Assembly (NCBI RefSeq): GCF_001038505.1
Contig: NZ_LDPY01000001.1
Location: forward strand, 2,604,001 to 2,668,000
Direction: 5' to 3'
From: Puniceibacterium sp. IMCC21224
GTDB taxonomy: Bacteria; Pseudomonadota; Alphaproteobacteria; Rhodobacterales; Rhodobacteraceae
DNA length: 64,000 nt
Under the pieces are notes generated by a model. The model ran no database searches. It saw only the letters and a list, made by a program, of their open reading frames with translations, and was not told where the DNA came from. Of this stretch, positions 63,968-64,000 are shown piece after piece (the stretch's first letter is position 1; every line of letters begins with the position of its first letter). A program made the position numbers and the translations under genes.

Positions 63968-64000
63968 TTACTTGGCGGCGGCGGTTCGGTACCCCTTGCG
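63968..64000 (-). CDS. Possible C-terminal tail of a gene entering from the right
   Basis: On the minus strand the frame to TAA (63970-63968) reads RKGYRTAAAK then stop. A basic Ala/Lys tail is common for protein ends, but eleven codons are too few to identify a family or prove a gene. Confidence 0.3.
   Translation of the reverse strand, partial: RKGYRTAAAK

Overview
The window is a GC-rich (about 60 % by eye) chromosomal segment of an alphaproteobacterium of the Rhodobacterales, most likely the Roseobacter group. Three things point there: a PhyR-NepR-EcfG stress locus, a long suf operon headed by an IscR without the usual cysteine cluster, and the lptF-lptG-lptD-surA-pdxA gene order. I saw no insertion sequence, prophage, CRISPR array, rRNA or plasmid function. 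It is mostly housekeeping DNA with a few accessory islands.

Layout. Positions 0.3-16.9 kb hold metabolic and maintenance genes: esterase, 3-methyladenine glycosylase and cobK; an MFS carrier; a squalene/phytoene-synthase-like protein without the catalytic aspartates; cimA, cysS, a glyoxalase-fold protein, an AruH-like aminotransferase, a TfoX C-domain protein, ndk, an ABC-F ATPase, marC, a membrane retropepsin, holC and pepA. Positions 17.0-23.6 kb are the outer-membrane biogenesis operon lptF-lptG-lptD-surA-pdxA, without the ksgA that often follows. Positions 24.0-25.9 kb are glnB-glnA with a clear terminator. Positions 26-32 kb hold a lytic transglycosylase, an unknown protein, a DctB/DctD-like two-component pair whose regulator has a degenerate AAA+ domain, and an orphan P450.

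Positions 32.3-35.5 kb are a compact arsenate operon (ArsR-ArsC fusion, GAPDH, ArsJ) whose operator-like inverted repeat overlaps the first start codon. After adenine deaminase, 37.4-41.7 kb is the general stress response island: a PhyK-type kinase, ecfG, nepR and phyR, with overlapping face-to-face EcfG-type promoters between nepR and phyR. Similar promoters precede two nearby sets of very small membrane-protein genes, two of them too short to show up in a 60-residue gene screen. A tRNA-Arg(CCG) follows.

Positions 42.2-51.1 kb are a twelve-gene Fe-S assembly operon on the minus strand: iscR, iscS-like, sufB, two tiny membrane proteins, YbjQ, a methyltransferase-like protein, sufC, sufD, two Yip1-like proteins and sufS. 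Its TTGACG-17-TAGAAC promoter has the -10 inside a near-perfect palindrome. The right end holds an alpha/beta hydrolase, a small unknown, an HD nucleotidase, lpdA, a DUF924 protein, an MFS carrier, an AT-rich gene-free stretch, a TadE/TadG-like pair, queA, a YhdP/AsmA-like giant, a Bcp-type peroxiredoxin, and the tail of a possible gene entering from the right edge.
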